From Peptococcaceae bacterium BRH_c4a (GTDB taxonomy: Bacteria; Bacillota; Desulfotomaculia; Desulfotomaculales; Desulfocucumaceae), in the NCBI GenBank assembly GCA_000961585.1, contig LADN01000069.1:1-64000 (forward strand): 64,000 bases of DNA, read 5' to 3'. Below, in pieces: positions 43,890 to 53,063 of this stretch (positions are counted from its first letter, which is position 1; every line of letters begins with the position of its first letter). The notes below the pieces were generated by a model. The model saw only the letters and a list, made by a program, of their open reading frames with translations, did no database searches and was not told where the DNA came from. The translations under genes and the position numbers were made by a program.

Positions 43890-44933
43890 ATGGAAGGCAA
43901 TGAGAAACTGACTTACGCCTCGGCCGGGGTAAACATAGAAGCCGGTAACAAAGCCGTTGAACTGATCAGAAAATCTGTCAAAAGCACCTTTCGGTCGGGT
44001 GTTCTGACGGATATAGGCGGCTTCGGGGGGCTATTCGCCCTGGATCCCTCCCGTTACCTGGAGCCGGTGCTGGTTTCCGGAACCGATGGGGTGGGGACAA
44101 AGCTCCGGGTGGCCATTATGATGAACAGACACCATACCATCGGCATTGATGCAGTGGCCATGTGTGCCAACGACGTACTGGTACAGGGGGCCGAGCCTTT
44201 ATTTTTCCTGGACTATCTGGCCGTGGGCAGGCTTTTGCCCGAAAAGGCGGCCATGATCGTTGAGGGGGTGGCCGAGGGCTGCCGAAGGGCCGGATGTGCC
44301 CTCATCGGCGGGGAAACCGCCGAGATGCCGGGTTTTTATGGCGAAGATGAATATGATATCGCGGGATTCGTCGTTGGGGTAGTGGATAAATCGAAGATTA
44401 TAGACGGATCGGCCATAAGACCTGGTGACGTTATGCTGGGGATAACCTCCTCTGGCCTTCACAGCAACGGTTTTTCCCTTGTCCGCAAGACACTGTTCGA
44501 GATAGCCGGTTATGGTGTGGAAACACACATTGAAGAGTTAGGCCGCACGCTGGGAGAGGAATTGCTGGAACCCACCAGAATTTATGTGAGACAGGTTCTT
44601 CCTCTTTTGAACCGGTACTGTATAAAGGGCATGGCCCATATCACCGGCGGCGGTCTGACCGAAAACATCCCCCGGGTGCTGCCGGATGGTACTGCCGTGG
44701 TCATTGACAGGAAATCCTGGCAGGTTCCCCAGATATTTAACATTATCCAGAGACTGGGCAGGATAGACCATGGTGAAATGCTGAAAACATTCAACATGGG
44801 TATAGGACTGGTTATGTTTGTTTCAGGTGAGCAAGCCGGAGGGGTTATTGAGTACATCCGGGCTCAGGGCGGCGAGGCCCTGGTCATGGGAGAAGTGGTG
44901 GCATCCCCTGATAAATGTGTGACCTATAAGTAA
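43890..44933 (+). CDS. purM: AIR synthetase (phosphoribosylformylglycinamidine cyclo-ligase)
   Basis: ATP-dependent ring closure to AIR. The 347 residues contain [43 protein letters not shown] and [16 protein letters not shown]. Its substrate FGAM comes from PurSQL, which is not encoded in this window. Confidence 0.97.
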   Translation: MEGNEKLTYASAGVNIEAGNKAVELIRKSVKSTFRSGVLTDIGGFGGLFALDPSRYLEPVLVSGTDGVGTKLRVAIMMNRHHTIGIDAVAMCANDVLVQGAEPLFFLDYLAVGRLLPEKAAMIVEGVAEGCRRAGCALIGGETAEMPGFYGEDEYDIAGFVVGVVDKSKIIDGSAIRPGDVMLGITSSGLHSNGFSLVRKTLFEIAGYGVETHIEELGRTLGEELLEPTRIYVRQVLPLLNRYCIKGMAHITGGGLTENIPRVLPDGTAVVIDRKSWQVPQIFNIIQRLGRIDHGEMLKTFNMGIGLVMFVSGEQAGGVIEYIRAQGGEALVMGEVVASPDKCVTYK

Positions 44934-44950
44934 TATGAGGTGAGATACCG

Positions 44951-45583
44951 GTGAAAAAGCTTAGGGTGGGAGTTCTGGCTTCCGGAAGGGGCTCTAATCT
45001 GCAGTCCATCATAGACCACTGTGAAAGCGGGGCCATTCCTGCCATGGTGGCCGTGGCGGTCAGTGACAGGGGAGATGCCTTCGCCCTGGAAAGGGCCAGG
45101 AATCACGGTATACCAGCGGTGCATATTCATCCCCAGTATTACGCCGGCCAGGAGGAATATGAGAGCAGGATAGTCCTGGAAATGCAGGAATACGGGGTTG
45201 ATTTAATCTGCCTGGCGGGTTATATGCTATTGGTGGGAAAGGCGCTGCTGGAGGCGTTTCCGGGCCGGATAATGAACATACACCCGGCCCTGCTGCCTTC
45301 CTTTAAGGGGCTGCACGCCCAGGGGCAGGCCGTGGAATACGGGGTTCGATTCAGCGGCTGTACCGTTCACTTTGTGGATCAGGGCGTGGACACAGGCCCC
45401 ATAATACTTCAGGCAGTGGTGCCTGTGTACCCGGAAGATCTGGAAGATGACCTGTCCGCCAGGATATTGGAACAGGAGCATGTCATTTATCCAGAGGCGG
45501 TCAGGTTGTATGCCGAGGGTCGGTTAAGGGTTGACGGCAGGAAGGTTTATATCTTGCAGGATGGAAAAAGAACGATGAGGTGA
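44951..45583 (+). CDS. purN: glycinamide ribonucleotide formyltransferase PurN
   Basis: 10-formyl-THF-dependent formylation of GAR. The 210 residues contain [14 protein letters not shown], the signature [16 protein letters not shown] and the catalytic region [19 protein letters not shown] start. Stop overlaps the region before purH. Confidence 0.96.
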   Translation: MKKLRVGVLASGRGSNLQSIIDHCESGAIPAMVAVAVSDRGDAFALERARNHGIPAVHIHPQYYAGQEEYESRIVLEMQEYGVDLICLAGYMLLVGKALLEAFPGRIMNIHPALLPSFKGLHAQGQAVEYGVRFSGCTVHFVDQGVDTGPIILQAVVPVYPEDLEDDLSARILEQEHVIYPEAVRLYAEGRLRVDGRKVYILQDGKRTMR

Positions 45584-45591
45584 ACCGAGTT

Positions 45592-47130
45592 ATGGGTAAG
45601 AGAGCGATGATCAGCGTATCTGACAAGACTGGCGTGGTGGAGTTTGCGTCGGGCCTGATTAAAATGGGGTTTGAAGTGGTGTCCACCGGCGGAACGGCCA
45701 AAACATTGAGGGAAGCGGGTGTTCCGGTAACGTATATAACCAGAGTCACAGGATTTCCCGAAATACTGGATGGCCGGGTGAAGACGCTGCACCCGGCAGT
45801 TCACGGCGGGATACTGGCCAGGCGCACTGAAGATCATAAGGATCAACTGGAAAAGCAGGGGATAGGTTTTATCGACCTGGTGGCCGTCAATCTTTATCCC
45901 TTCAGGCAGACGGTGTCAAAGCCCGGTGTCACCCTGGAGGAGGCCATTGAGAATATTGATATAGGCGGACCGGCCATGGTGCGGGCGGCGGCTAAAAACC
46001 ACAGGTACGTGCTGGTGGTGGTAAACCCCGAAAGGTATGGAGACATTCTGAAGGCCCTGGAGGGCACAGAGGTGGACTATCAGTTCAGACTGGGTCTGGC
46101 CAGGGAGGCCTTCGCCCATACTGCGGTTTATGACACGGCCATAGCTTCATATCTGGAGGGGATAACCGGCGGAGCTGAACTATTCCCTGAGATATTGAGC
46201 AAACCCTTTAATCTGGCGCAGGTACTGAGGTACGGTGAAAACCCACACCAGAAAGCTGCCTTTTACAGGGATCCCGCATCGGTGGGGGCTTCGGTGGGAT
46301 CTGCCAGGCAGCTGTCGGGAAAGGAACTTTCCTATAACAATATACTGGATCTTAATGCAGCCCTGGAGTTAGTAAGGGAGTTTTCAGACCCGGCGGCTGT
46401 GGTAATAAAACATAACAATCCATGCGGCGCAGCCTGCGCGGAGAGCATAAGCCAGGCATACAGGCTGGCCTTTGAGGGCGATCCGGTTTCGGCCTTCGGA
46501 GGGATTGTGGCCTGCAACCGTGAAGTTAACGGGGACGCAGCCGGTCAGATGGCCGAAACATTCCTTGAGGCCGTTATAGCTCCTTCTTTTACCACAGAGG
46601 CACTGGAAATACTGGGTAAACGCTCCGGGCTGCGCATACTGGAGACCGGCAGCCTGGACGGGCAGTCAGGGGATATTCTTGATATCAGAAAGGTAAACGG
46701 AGGTCTTTTATTACAGGAGACTGACCGTAAACTGCTGGACCGGGACCGTATGGAGGCTGTGACAACTGTAAAGCCGGACCCGGCTGACCTGGAAGAGCTG
46801 GTATTTGCCATGACGGTGGTAAAGCATGTCAAATCAAACGCCATAGTGGTCACCAGGAACCGCCAGCTTATAGGTGTGGGGGCCGGACAGATGAACCGGG
46901 TGGGGTCGGCCGGAATAGCCCTGAACCAGGCCGGAGATCGCGCCAGGGGAGCTTACCTGGCCTCGGACGCCTTCTTCCCCTTTGCTGATACCGTGGAGCT
47001 GGCCGCCGGGGCAGGGATCAAGGCCATTATACAGCCGGGTGGCTCTGTCAGGGATGAGGAGTCGGTAAAGGCTTCGGAAAAGCACGGTATAATAATGGTG
47101 ACAACCGGGTTCAGGCATTTTAAACACTAG
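45592..47130 (+). CDS. purH: bifunctional AICAR transformylase / IMP cyclohydrolase
   Basis: Last two steps to IMP. The 512 residues begin [18 protein letters not shown] (cyclohydrolase domain) and continue with the transformylase domain ([13 protein letters not shown], the KLR-type region, and the end [19 protein letters not shown]). ATG 45592 is chosen because GAGGTG lies 10 nt upstream; GTG 45580 overlapping purN is an alternative. Confidence 0.97.
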   Translation: MGKRAMISVSDKTGVVEFASGLIKMGFEVVSTGGTAKTLREAGVPVTYITRVTGFPEILDGRVKTLHPAVHGGILARRTEDHKDQLEKQGIGFIDLVAVNLYPFRQTVSKPGVTLEEAIENIDIGGPAMVRAAAKNHRYVLVVVNPERYGDILKALEGTEVDYQFRLGLAREAFAHTAVYDTAIASYLEGITGGAELFPEILSKPFNLAQVLRYGENPHQKAAFYRDPASVGASVGSARQLSGKELSYNNILDLNAALELVREFSDPAAVVIKHNNPCGAACAESISQAYRLAFEGDPVSAFGGIVACNREVNGDAAGQMAETFLEAVIAPSFTTEALEILGKRSGLRILETGSLDGQSGDILDIRKVNGGLLLQETDRKLLDRDRMEAVTTVKPDPADLEELVFAMTVVKHVKSNAIVVTRNRQLIGVGAGQMNRVGSAGIALNQAGDRARGAYLASDAFFPFADTVELAAGAGIKAIIQPGGSVRDEESVKASEKHGIIMVTTGFRHFKH

Positions 47131-47253
47131 GAGGCTGTTGAAAAAGTCCATCTGCGGCGTTGCGGCGGCGGCTTCAATGCTCAACGTACAAGGAGTACGC
47201 CTCCGCTTGAAGCCTTGCCGCGCCTTGCATCTGGAGCTTTTTGAACAGCCTCC
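47130..47253. mobile_element. long inverted-repeat element (MITE/REP-like) between purH and purD
   Basis: A 124-nt imperfect hairpin beginning at the purH stop. Outer arms are GGAGGCTGTTGAAAAAG and CTTTTTGAACAGCCTCC (one mismatch); inner arms include GGCTTCAA/TTGAAGCC around GTACAAGGAGTAC. No ORF. It separates purD from the rest of the operon. Confidence 0.78.
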
Positions 47254-47367
47254 GGTTGTAGTCGAATAAGTACTTTGTTGACCTCTTAATATAGTTTTGC
47301 AACACTCTCCTAGGGACGGTAATTATGGGTTTGGTTAGGTTATTGGTTATTGCGGAGGTTTAATTAC

Positions 47368-48669
47368 ATGAAAATTCTGGTGGTGGGCGGCGGGGGGCGG
47401 GAGCATGTCCTTTGCTGGAAGCTTAAACAAAGCCCCCGGGTGTCAAAAATATACTGCGCTCCGGGAAACGCAGGAATTGCCGGAGTCGCGGAATGTGTCA
47501 ACATTGAGGTCTCGGATATAAAGGGACTGGTGGATTTCGCCCTGCGGCAAAAAACAGACCTCACCGTGGTGGGGCCGGAGGACCCCCTCAACAGGGGTCT
47601 GGTGGACGCTATGGAGGAACAGGGGCTGAGGGTATTCGGACCCAGGGCCTCTGCCGCGGCACTGGAAGGAAGCAAGGCGCTGGCCAAGGGCATAATGGCC
47701 AAATATGGCATTCCCACTGCGTCTTATGCCTCCTTTGAAAGCCTGTCAGAGGCCGAGGAACATATAAGACAGTTAAAGTCTCCCTGCGTGGTTAAGGCCG
47801 ACGGCCTGGCCGCCGGCAAGGGGGTAATAGTGGCCATGACCGAGGAAGAGGCCCTGGGCGCCGTCAGGCAGATAATGGGCCAAAGGGCCTTCGGCAGTGC
47901 CGGGGACCGGGTGGTGGTGGAAGAAATGCTTATTGGTGAGGAATTAAGCGTTCTGGCCTTCACCGACGGGGAAACTGTCATTCCCATGATGCCGGCCCAG
48001 GATCACAAGCAGGTTTATGACGGGGACAGGGGGCCCAACACCGGGGGCATGGGAGCCTACGCCCCGGCCCCTGTATGCACCGGGGAAATATACAGTTTTG
48101 TTCTGGAAAAGGTGCTGTATCCAGTGGTAAAGGCCATGGCCGCCGAGGGAAGACCTTATAAGGGGGTTATTTACGCCGGAATGATGATAACCGACCAGGG
48201 TCCCAAGGTGCTGGAATTCAATACCCGCTTCGGAGATCCCGAGGCACAGCCGGTTCTGATGATGCTGAAAACCGACCTGGTGGATATAATGGAGTCTGTA
48301 ATAGACGGCAGGCTAAAGGAAATTAAGGTGGAATGGCAAAAGGGATCCTCGGTGTGTGTGGTCATGGCCTCCGGGGGATACCCCGGAGAATACACAAAAG
48401 GCATGGAGATACACGGCCTTGAGGATGTTCCCCAGGGGGTAACAGTATTTCATTCCGGCACAGCCTTGAAGGACGGCAAAACGGTGACCTCCGGCGGAAG
48501 GGTGCTGGGAGTGACAGCCGCCGGGGAGGATATTCCCACTGCCATAGCTATGGCATACAGGGGAGTGAAGGCCATCAGCTTTGAGGGGATGCAATACCGC
48601 AGGGATATAGGACAGAAAGCGGTAGGGCGGGGGCGTTGCCGGCTAAGGAAAGGGGACACACCTCTCTAA
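47368..48669 (+). CDS. purD: phosphoribosylamine-glycine ligase
   Basis: Makes GAR from phosphoribosylamine. The 433-residue ATP-grasp enzyme contains VVGGGGREHVLCWKL, VKADGLAAGKGVIVA and the signature RFGDPEAQPVL. Homologues end close to RRDIGxRA; here the protein continues about 18 residues (VGRGRCRLRKGDTPL end) into an inverted-repeat sequence. ATG 47368 is behind GCGGAGG. The distance from purH suggests it may also be transcribed separately. Confidence 0.95.
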   Translation: MKILVVGGGGREHVLCWKLKQSPRVSKIYCAPGNAGIAGVAECVNIEVSDIKGLVDFALRQKTDLTVVGPEDPLNRGLVDAMEEQGLRVFGPRASAAALEGSKALAKGIMAKYGIPTASYASFESLSEAEEHIRQLKSPCVVKADGLAAGKGVIVAMTEEEALGAVRQIMGQRAFGSAGDRVVVEEMLIGEELSVLAFTDGETVIPMMPAQDHKQVYDGDRGPNTGGMGAYAPAPVCTGEIYSFVLEKVLYPVVKAMAAEGRPYKGVIYAGMMITDQGPKVLEFNTRFGDPEAQPVLMMLKTDLVDIMESVIDGRLKEIKVEWQKGSSVCVVMASGGYPGEYTKGMEIHGLEDVPQGVTVFHSGTALKDGKTVTSGGRVLGVTAAGEDIPTAIAMAYRGVKAISFEGMQYRRDIGQKAVGRGRCRLRKGDTPL

Positions 48670-48702
48670 CGTGACTGCCTCTGGGGGTCGGAGGAATGTC
48701 CC
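48652..48702. repeat. inverted repeat across the purD stop
   Basis: GGGGACA (48652-48658) and TGTCCCC (48696-48702) flank the end of purD. This looks like a short inserted repeat that supplied the present stop codon. Confidence 0.5.
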
Positions 48703-48740
48703 CGATGCTTAGACGGTGGAATACAGGAGACAAAATAATG

Positions 48741-49108
48741 TATACTTATCCTCCGGCTGCAACTGTCTCTAGACTCGGTCGCCAACGGAATGCCGACCAT
48801 TTTGGAGGTGGGAGGCCAGAGGTTAGAGGTTAGAAAACTTGTAGGAAACGACCTCAGAGCCATTTCTAGCTTAATCCGACTTCCAACTTCCAACATCTAA
48901 CCTCCAAATTCGTAGGCTCGGTCGCCAAGAGACAGTAGCAGCCTCCGGTACATTCCGCACGGACTTAAATCACTCCCCCTCACTGCATGTCGCTGTGGGG
49001 TCGCTTGAGGGTCGCTTTTAAAGTATGCTATCACCATTCTGGATTCTGGCTCCTGGCTTCTGGATTCCGCCGTCTGCAAGACGGCAACGCCCGTTAGGGC
49101 GTTTTTTT
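48741..49108 (+). ncRNA. repeat element copy C with terminator
   Basis: 5'-truncated copy beginning CTTATCCTCCGGCTGC, a form shared with copy D. Core helix GGCTGCAACTGTCTCT / AGAGACAGTAGCAGCC. The variable arm is close to A and B but with separate point changes. The invariant 3' domain is followed by 7-nt repeats (49034-49068), a CCGTCTGCAAGACGG hairpin and a terminator. The minus strand of this arm, as in copy A, yields a spurious ORF. Confidence 0.7.
49086..49108. terminator. bidirectional terminator at the end of element C
   Basis: ACGCCCGTTAGGGCGT followed by Ts on the plus strand. It also lies 3' of the convergent glucosaminidase gene on the minus strand, though without a strong T-run in that direction. 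Confidence 0.8.
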
Positions 49109-49111
49109 ACA

Positions 49112-49747
49112 CTAATTTCCAAGATACCTGATCAGGTTGTCGATGATAACGGCGACCTCATAGCGGCTGGCCGGGGAATCACCGTTAAATCTCCCGTCCT
49201 CATAACCGGTGATTATTCCGGCTGTCTTCAACCTGGCTACGGACGGGGCCGCCCAGTGCCCGGCCGGCACATCCGGAAAAGGCGATTGGATGTCATGTTG
49301 ATCAAGTCTGTATTCTTCAATTATTCTAATCAGCTTTGAGGCGTATTCCGGGTCGGTGGCATATCCCAGTGACTGAAGGCTCTTCGCGGCCTCACTGTAG
49401 CCGGAAGCTTCCCTTACCGGCCTATACCTCTCGGAAAGCAGAAAGCTGTTATGGTCTTCAATGCTTTCCTCCCAGCTATGGTAGGCCCTGAATTCAGTTT
49501 CCACCGTGACCAGCTTGCCGTCCTGGAATTCACTGGTGTCGGATCGCACTGATCCGGCGGGGCCTTGGCCCTTAAGGCCGAACAGGTTGTGGCTGTTTTT
49601 TCCGGTGTACTTATCCACGGGTATGAAATTGCCCCATCCGCTTTCCAGAATAGCCTGGGCAATGGTGATACTGGCAAATATCCCGTGCCTTTGCTGGAAG
49701 TAGCGGGCCGCCGGAGCAACGGTACCAATAAATTCCTCTGGTTTCAC
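49112..49747 (-). CDS. glucosaminidase-SLH protein without signal peptide
   Basis: Predicted peptidoglycan N-acetylglucosaminidase. The 211 residues have a GH73/FlgJ-like domain (about 5-150: SITIAQAILESGWG with the catalytic Glu, NLFGLKGQG, YHSWEESIEDHNSFLL) and one C-terminal SLH domain (FPDVPAGHWAAPSVARLK, GIITGYEDGRFNGD). No N-terminal signal peptide is visible, so release may use lysis, another route, or flagellar export as for FlgJ. GTG start with GAGGTG. Confidence 0.9.
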   Translation of the reverse strand: MKPEEFIGTVAPAARYFQQRHGIFASITIAQAILESGWGNFIPVDKYTGKNSHNLFGLKGQGPAGSVRSDTSEFQDGKLVTVETEFRAYHSWEESIEDHNSFLLSERYRPVREASGYSEAAKSLQSLGYATDPEYASKLIRIIEEYRLDQHDIQSPFPDVPAGHWAAPSVARLKTAGIITGYEDGRFNGDSPASRYEVAVIIDNLIRYLGN

Positions 49748-49919
49748 ATACTCACCTCGATTACAATAATGTTTTCGGATTTGTTAATCCAGTATATTGG
49801 TAAAGCATCTTAACTGTGATAATCTTTTGTTGCGGGATGGGCAGCGGTGCCGGGCGCTTTTTGTGTGCCGGATATGATAAAATACTTGTAGATGGCGGCA
49901 AGGAATATGGAGGGGTTTT

Positions 49920-51614
49920 ATGTTGGATATAATTATCAGGGTAAATATGTCATCCCTGGAAGTGACCATGGAAAAGCTGCCGGAAGGATACCGCAACCTG
50001 TCCGGCAGGGGGCTTACTTCCAGAGTGGTGGTGGATGAGGTTAATCCCGGAGCAGATCCCCTGGGCCCCCGGAATAAGCTGGTATTGGCCTGCGGTTTGC
50101 TGGCAGACTCCGGGGTTTCCAGTTCCGGGAGGTTGTCTGTGGGAGCCAAAAGCCCGCTGACCGGAGGGATAAAGGAGAGCAACGCAGGGGGTATAGCCGC
50201 CTATAAGATGGCCAGACTGGGTATCAGGGCCATTATTGTGGAAGGAATGTCCCAAAACGGCCATCAACACGTGCTGGTGCTGGACAAGAATGGCGGCAGT
50301 TTAAGGCCCGGCGGCGATTTGTCCATGCTGGGAGTTTATGATAAGGCGCAAAGAATATATGATCAATATGGCAAAAAAGTGGGGGCTGTGATCATCGGCC
50401 CGGCCGGGGAGAGGCGGCAGGTCACAGCGGGTATCACCAATAACGATCCCTCGGGGCACCCCGGACGCTATTGCGGCAGAGGCGGCCTGGGGGCCGTTAT
50501 GGGGTCAAAGGGACTGCTGGCGGTGATACTGGATGATACCGGGGCCAGTCCCGTCGGACCCGTAAGAAGAGATCAGTTTTTGAGCCGGGCAAAACAGATA
50601 GCCCGCTGGATAAAAGAGACTCCCCAGACCGCCGAGGTGTTCCCCAAATACGGGACGGCGTCCATGCTTGACACAACCGATGCCATAGGGGGGCTGCCCA
50701 CCAGGAACTTTTCAACGGGCACATTTGAAGGGGCGGAAAAAATAAACGGATATGCTCTCCACAACACCATTGTTGCCAGGGGAGGGCAGGGAACTCCCAC
50801 CCACTCCTGCATGCCCGGCTGCCATATAAAATGTTCCAATGTCTTTCCCGGAAGGGACGGCAATGCCGTGGTCTCCCCCTTGGAATACGAGACCATCGGG
50901 ATGGTGGGGGCCAACTGCGGAATTGACGACCTGGATGTGATAGCCAGGATCAATTATTTATGCAACGATTACGGGGTGGACACTATAGAGGTGGGATGCG
51001 CCCTGGCCGTGGCTATGGAGGCCGGGTTGATGCCCTTTGGGGATTCCGGGGCCGCCCTGGCTGCGGTGGAGGAAATGGCAAAGGACACCTTCCTGGGGAA
51101 AATTATAGCCTCCGGGGTGGTAACGGCGGGGAGGGTTCTGGGTGTCCAAAGAGTCCCGGCAGTAAAGGGACAGGGCATGCCGGCCTACGACCCCAGGGCC
51201 GTAAAGGGCACGGGGGTGACGTATGCCACATCTCCCATGGGGGCCGACCACACCGCCGGGAATACCGTAAGGCTAAACATAAGGCACAGTCAGAGGGAGG
51301 GACAGGTCAGGGCATCCCGGGACGCCCAGCTGGGAATCGCCCTCATGGATTGCCTGGGGCTTTGCGTGATGCTGGTGACCGCCCTGAAGGACAGGGGATT
51401 GCTGGCGGAACTGGTATCCAGCCGTTTTGGCCGCAATGTCACCCTGGAGGTCCTTTTAGACATGGCCCGGGAGACACTGGATATTGAAAGGGCTTTTAAC
51501 AGGGGGGCGGGATTAACTGCTGCCCATGACCGGCTGCCCGAGTTTTTTTACCACGAGACAAACCCGGTGAGCGGTACGGTTTTTGATATAAACAGGGAGG
51601 ACCTGGAACAATGA
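49920..51614 (+). CDS. aor: aldehyde ferredoxin oxidoreductase (tungsten/molybdenum bis-pterin)
   Basis: Oxidises aldehydes to acids with ferredoxin. The 564 residues follow the AOR pattern: LSVGAKSPLTGGIKESNAGG, CGRGGLGAVMGSKGL, and the [4Fe-4S] cysteines C297, C301 and C305 (CMPGCHIKC) with a further Cys at C482 (DCLGLC). Slightly shorter than archaeal AOR (about 605). The next gene is a MoaD-like protein with 4-nt overlap. Substrate is unknown. Confidence 0.94.
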   Translation: MLDIIIRVNMSSLEVTMEKLPEGYRNLSGRGLTSRVVVDEVNPGADPLGPRNKLVLACGLLADSGVSSSGRLSVGAKSPLTGGIKESNAGGIAAYKMARLGIRAIIVEGMSQNGHQHVLVLDKNGGSLRPGGDLSMLGVYDKAQRIYDQYGKKVGAVIIGPAGERRQVTAGITNNDPSGHPGRYCGRGGLGAVMGSKGLLAVILDDTGASPVGPVRRDQFLSRAKQIARWIKETPQTAEVFPKYGTASMLDTTDAIGGLPTRNFSTGTFEGAEKINGYALHNTIVARGGQGTPTHSCMPGCHIKCSNVFPGRDGNAVVSPLEYETIGMVGANCGIDDLDVIARINYLCNDYGVDTIEVGCALAVAMEAGLMPFGDSGAALAAVEEMAKDTFLGKIIASGVVTAGRVLGVQRVPAVKGQGMPAYDPRAVKGTGVTYATSPMGADHTAGNTVRLNIRHSQREGQVRASRDAQLGIALMDCLGLCVMLVTALKDRGLLAELVSSRFGRNVTLEVLLDMARETLDIERAFNRGAGLTAAHDRLPEFFYHETNPVSGTVFDINREDLEQ

Positions 51615-51838
51615 TCAAGGTGACTTATCGGGTGAATGTTCCCTGGATGCCGGCCCAAAAGGGAGTAGTCGGCCTAGTAAGCGCACCCACCGTGAAAGAA
51701 CTGCTCAGAAATATAGGATTTGAAGCAGAACAGCACTATAATGTTTTGGTGGCGGTAAACGGAACGAACAGGCTGCCGGAGGATTTTCTGGAAGAGGGGG
51801 ACCATGTGGTTATTCTTCCAGCCCTGTGCGGGGGCTGA
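51611..51838 (+). CDS. MoaD/ThiS-family sulfur carrier
   Basis: Beta-grasp sulfur carrier of 75 residues ending VVILPALCGG, with the terminal Gly-Gly required for adenylation and thiocarboxylation. Overlap with aor suggests a role in making the pyranopterin cofactor for this enzyme. MoaD-like pairing with AOR is common in Clostridia. Confidence 0.9.
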   Translation: MIKVTYRVNVPWMPAQKGVVGLVSAPTVKELLRNIGFEAEQHYNVLVAVNGTNRLPEDFLEEGDHVVILPALCGG

Positions 51839-51853
51839 GAATATGTTCCGGGT

Positions 51854-51876
51854 AAAAAAACGCCCTAACGGGCGTT
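51854..51876 (-). terminator. intrinsic terminator at the end of element D
   Basis: Minus strand ACGCCCGTTAGGGCGT followed by Ts, identical to the terminator of element C. Confidence 0.85.
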
Positions 51877-52300
51877 GCCGTCTTGCAGACGGCGGAAGCC
51901 AGGAGCCAGGAGACAGGAGACAGAATGGTGACAGCCTGCCTTAAAAGCGACCCTCAAGCGACCCCACAGCGACATGCAGTGAGGGGGAGGGGTTTTAGTC
52001 CAGGCGGATGTTCCGGAGGCTGTTATCTGGCTCTTGGCGACAGAGCCGTACGGACTGCCGAACCGGCTGCAGGACGCAGCCGGAAGCCGGAATCGACGCA
52101 AGGACGCGGCGTTGGAGGCGGTCGGCAGTCCGTTAGGCGACGAGCTTAGAGCCAGTTCAGCCGGAGGATAAGCAGATCGGACTCAAACCCCTCCACCGGC
52201 CACAGAGTGACCCAATAGCGACCCCGGAAAAACTCTGGGCTTGCATAAAAATGCTTTGGTGCTTCAGCGCTTTAATGTTTTAATATGGCATATACTTTCC
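51854..52300 (-). ncRNA. repeat element copy D (inverted, divergent) with terminator
   Basis: Minus-strand copy sharing both ends with copy A (GGAAAGTATAT at the 5' end, 52288-52300) and the invariant 3' domain, but with a different inner arm of about 100 nt. Its core helix reads CTGGCTCT/AGAGCCAG where A-C read CTGTCTCT/AGAGACAG, a compensatory T-A to G-C change. In the arm, CGGACTGCCGA pairs perfectly with TCGGCAGTCCG. It ends in 7-nt repeats, a CCGTCTGCAAGACGG hairpin and a terminator (51854-51876). The rest of the 51839-52556 gap shows nothing else I can name. Confidence 0.7.
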
Positions 52301-52556
52301 TATACCAAGAAAAAACATTGTCATCATGATCAAACCCTGACCAGGGCCGGAGATGCCGGGGCCATGGGGCTGAATGCTAAAAGGCCTCTATTGACAGGCG
52401 GAAGAACCGGGGTGGGTAGGTCTATATGACAGTATCCACCCCTTAAAAAATAGATGAAGGCAGGACAAGATTCCTGATGATATAATTGATTTGGATGCAC
52501 TGCAAATAGATTTTAATATGTTGATTTCGCAATGCTTTTAAAGGAGGTTGTAAGCA

Positions 52557-53063
52557 GTGACACTGATTCGTGAGGCCGAGCTGCCGGGCCTGGGAAAAAA
52601 ATATCAGTTCAACCTGGAAAACGGTGAGCAGATGGTGGTGATCATCCATGATGACGGGACAAGGGAGATCTATTACTTTACCGAGGACGGAGACGAACCA
52701 TTGGCCGCCGTCAGCCTCTCCGACCAGGAGTCCCGCCAGTTGGGGTCAATAATAGGGGGGGCCTTTTATCAGCCCCGATCACTGGAAAGGCTGGACGCCG
52801 CCATATCAGGATTGCGCATAGAATGGCTGAAGGTGCGCACAAAATCTGAAATAGCCGGTAAGAGCATAGGTGATCTGGGTCTCAGGAAAAACCACGGCAT
52901 CATAATAATCGCCGTTATGGAGGATAGGGGCGGGGGACTCCCGGAAACTGCGCATATCAATCCCGGCCCGGGTTATGTTTTTGAGCCGGGCCATACTGTC
53001 ATAGCCGCCGGCAGGTCTGATAAAATAAGAGGGTTTGAGAAAATGTTCGGGGGATCTCCTTAA
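52557..53063 (+). CDS. khtT: KhtT-like regulatory subunit of a K+/H+ antiporter
   Basis: Cytosolic regulator of a CPA2 antiporter. The 168 residues have an N-terminal domain starting EAELPGLGKKYQFNLENG and a C-terminal RCK_C (TrkA-C) domain (about 85-165: VRTKSEIAGKSIGDLGLRKN, VFEPGHTVIAAGRSDKI). In Bacillus KhtT this domain binds c-di-AMP. GTG start with a perfect AAAGGAGG. The stop overlaps the start of the transporter gene. Confidence 0.92.
   Translation: MTLIREAELPGLGKKYQFNLENGEQMVVIIHDDGTREIYYFTEDGDEPLAAVSLSDQESRQLGSIIGGAFYQPRSLERLDAAISGLRIEWLKVRTKSEIAGKSIGDLGLRKNHGIIIIAVMEDRGGGLPETAHINPGPGYVFEPGHTVIAAGRSDKIRGFEKMFGGSP

Noticed and set aside
48741-49108. CRISPR array
   Set aside because: The repeated sequences are few, long and not separated by regular spacers; no cas genes are present.
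51883-52149. Plus-strand ORF of 88 codons inside element D
   Set aside because: It is antisense to the element, low in complexity, and has no counterpart in copies A-C.
31688-52300. Assigning the four-copy element to HEARO / OMEGA RNA
   Set aside because: No HNH (IscB/IsrB) gene is nearby and I cannot verify the HEARO consensus by eye, so it is left as a possibility only.
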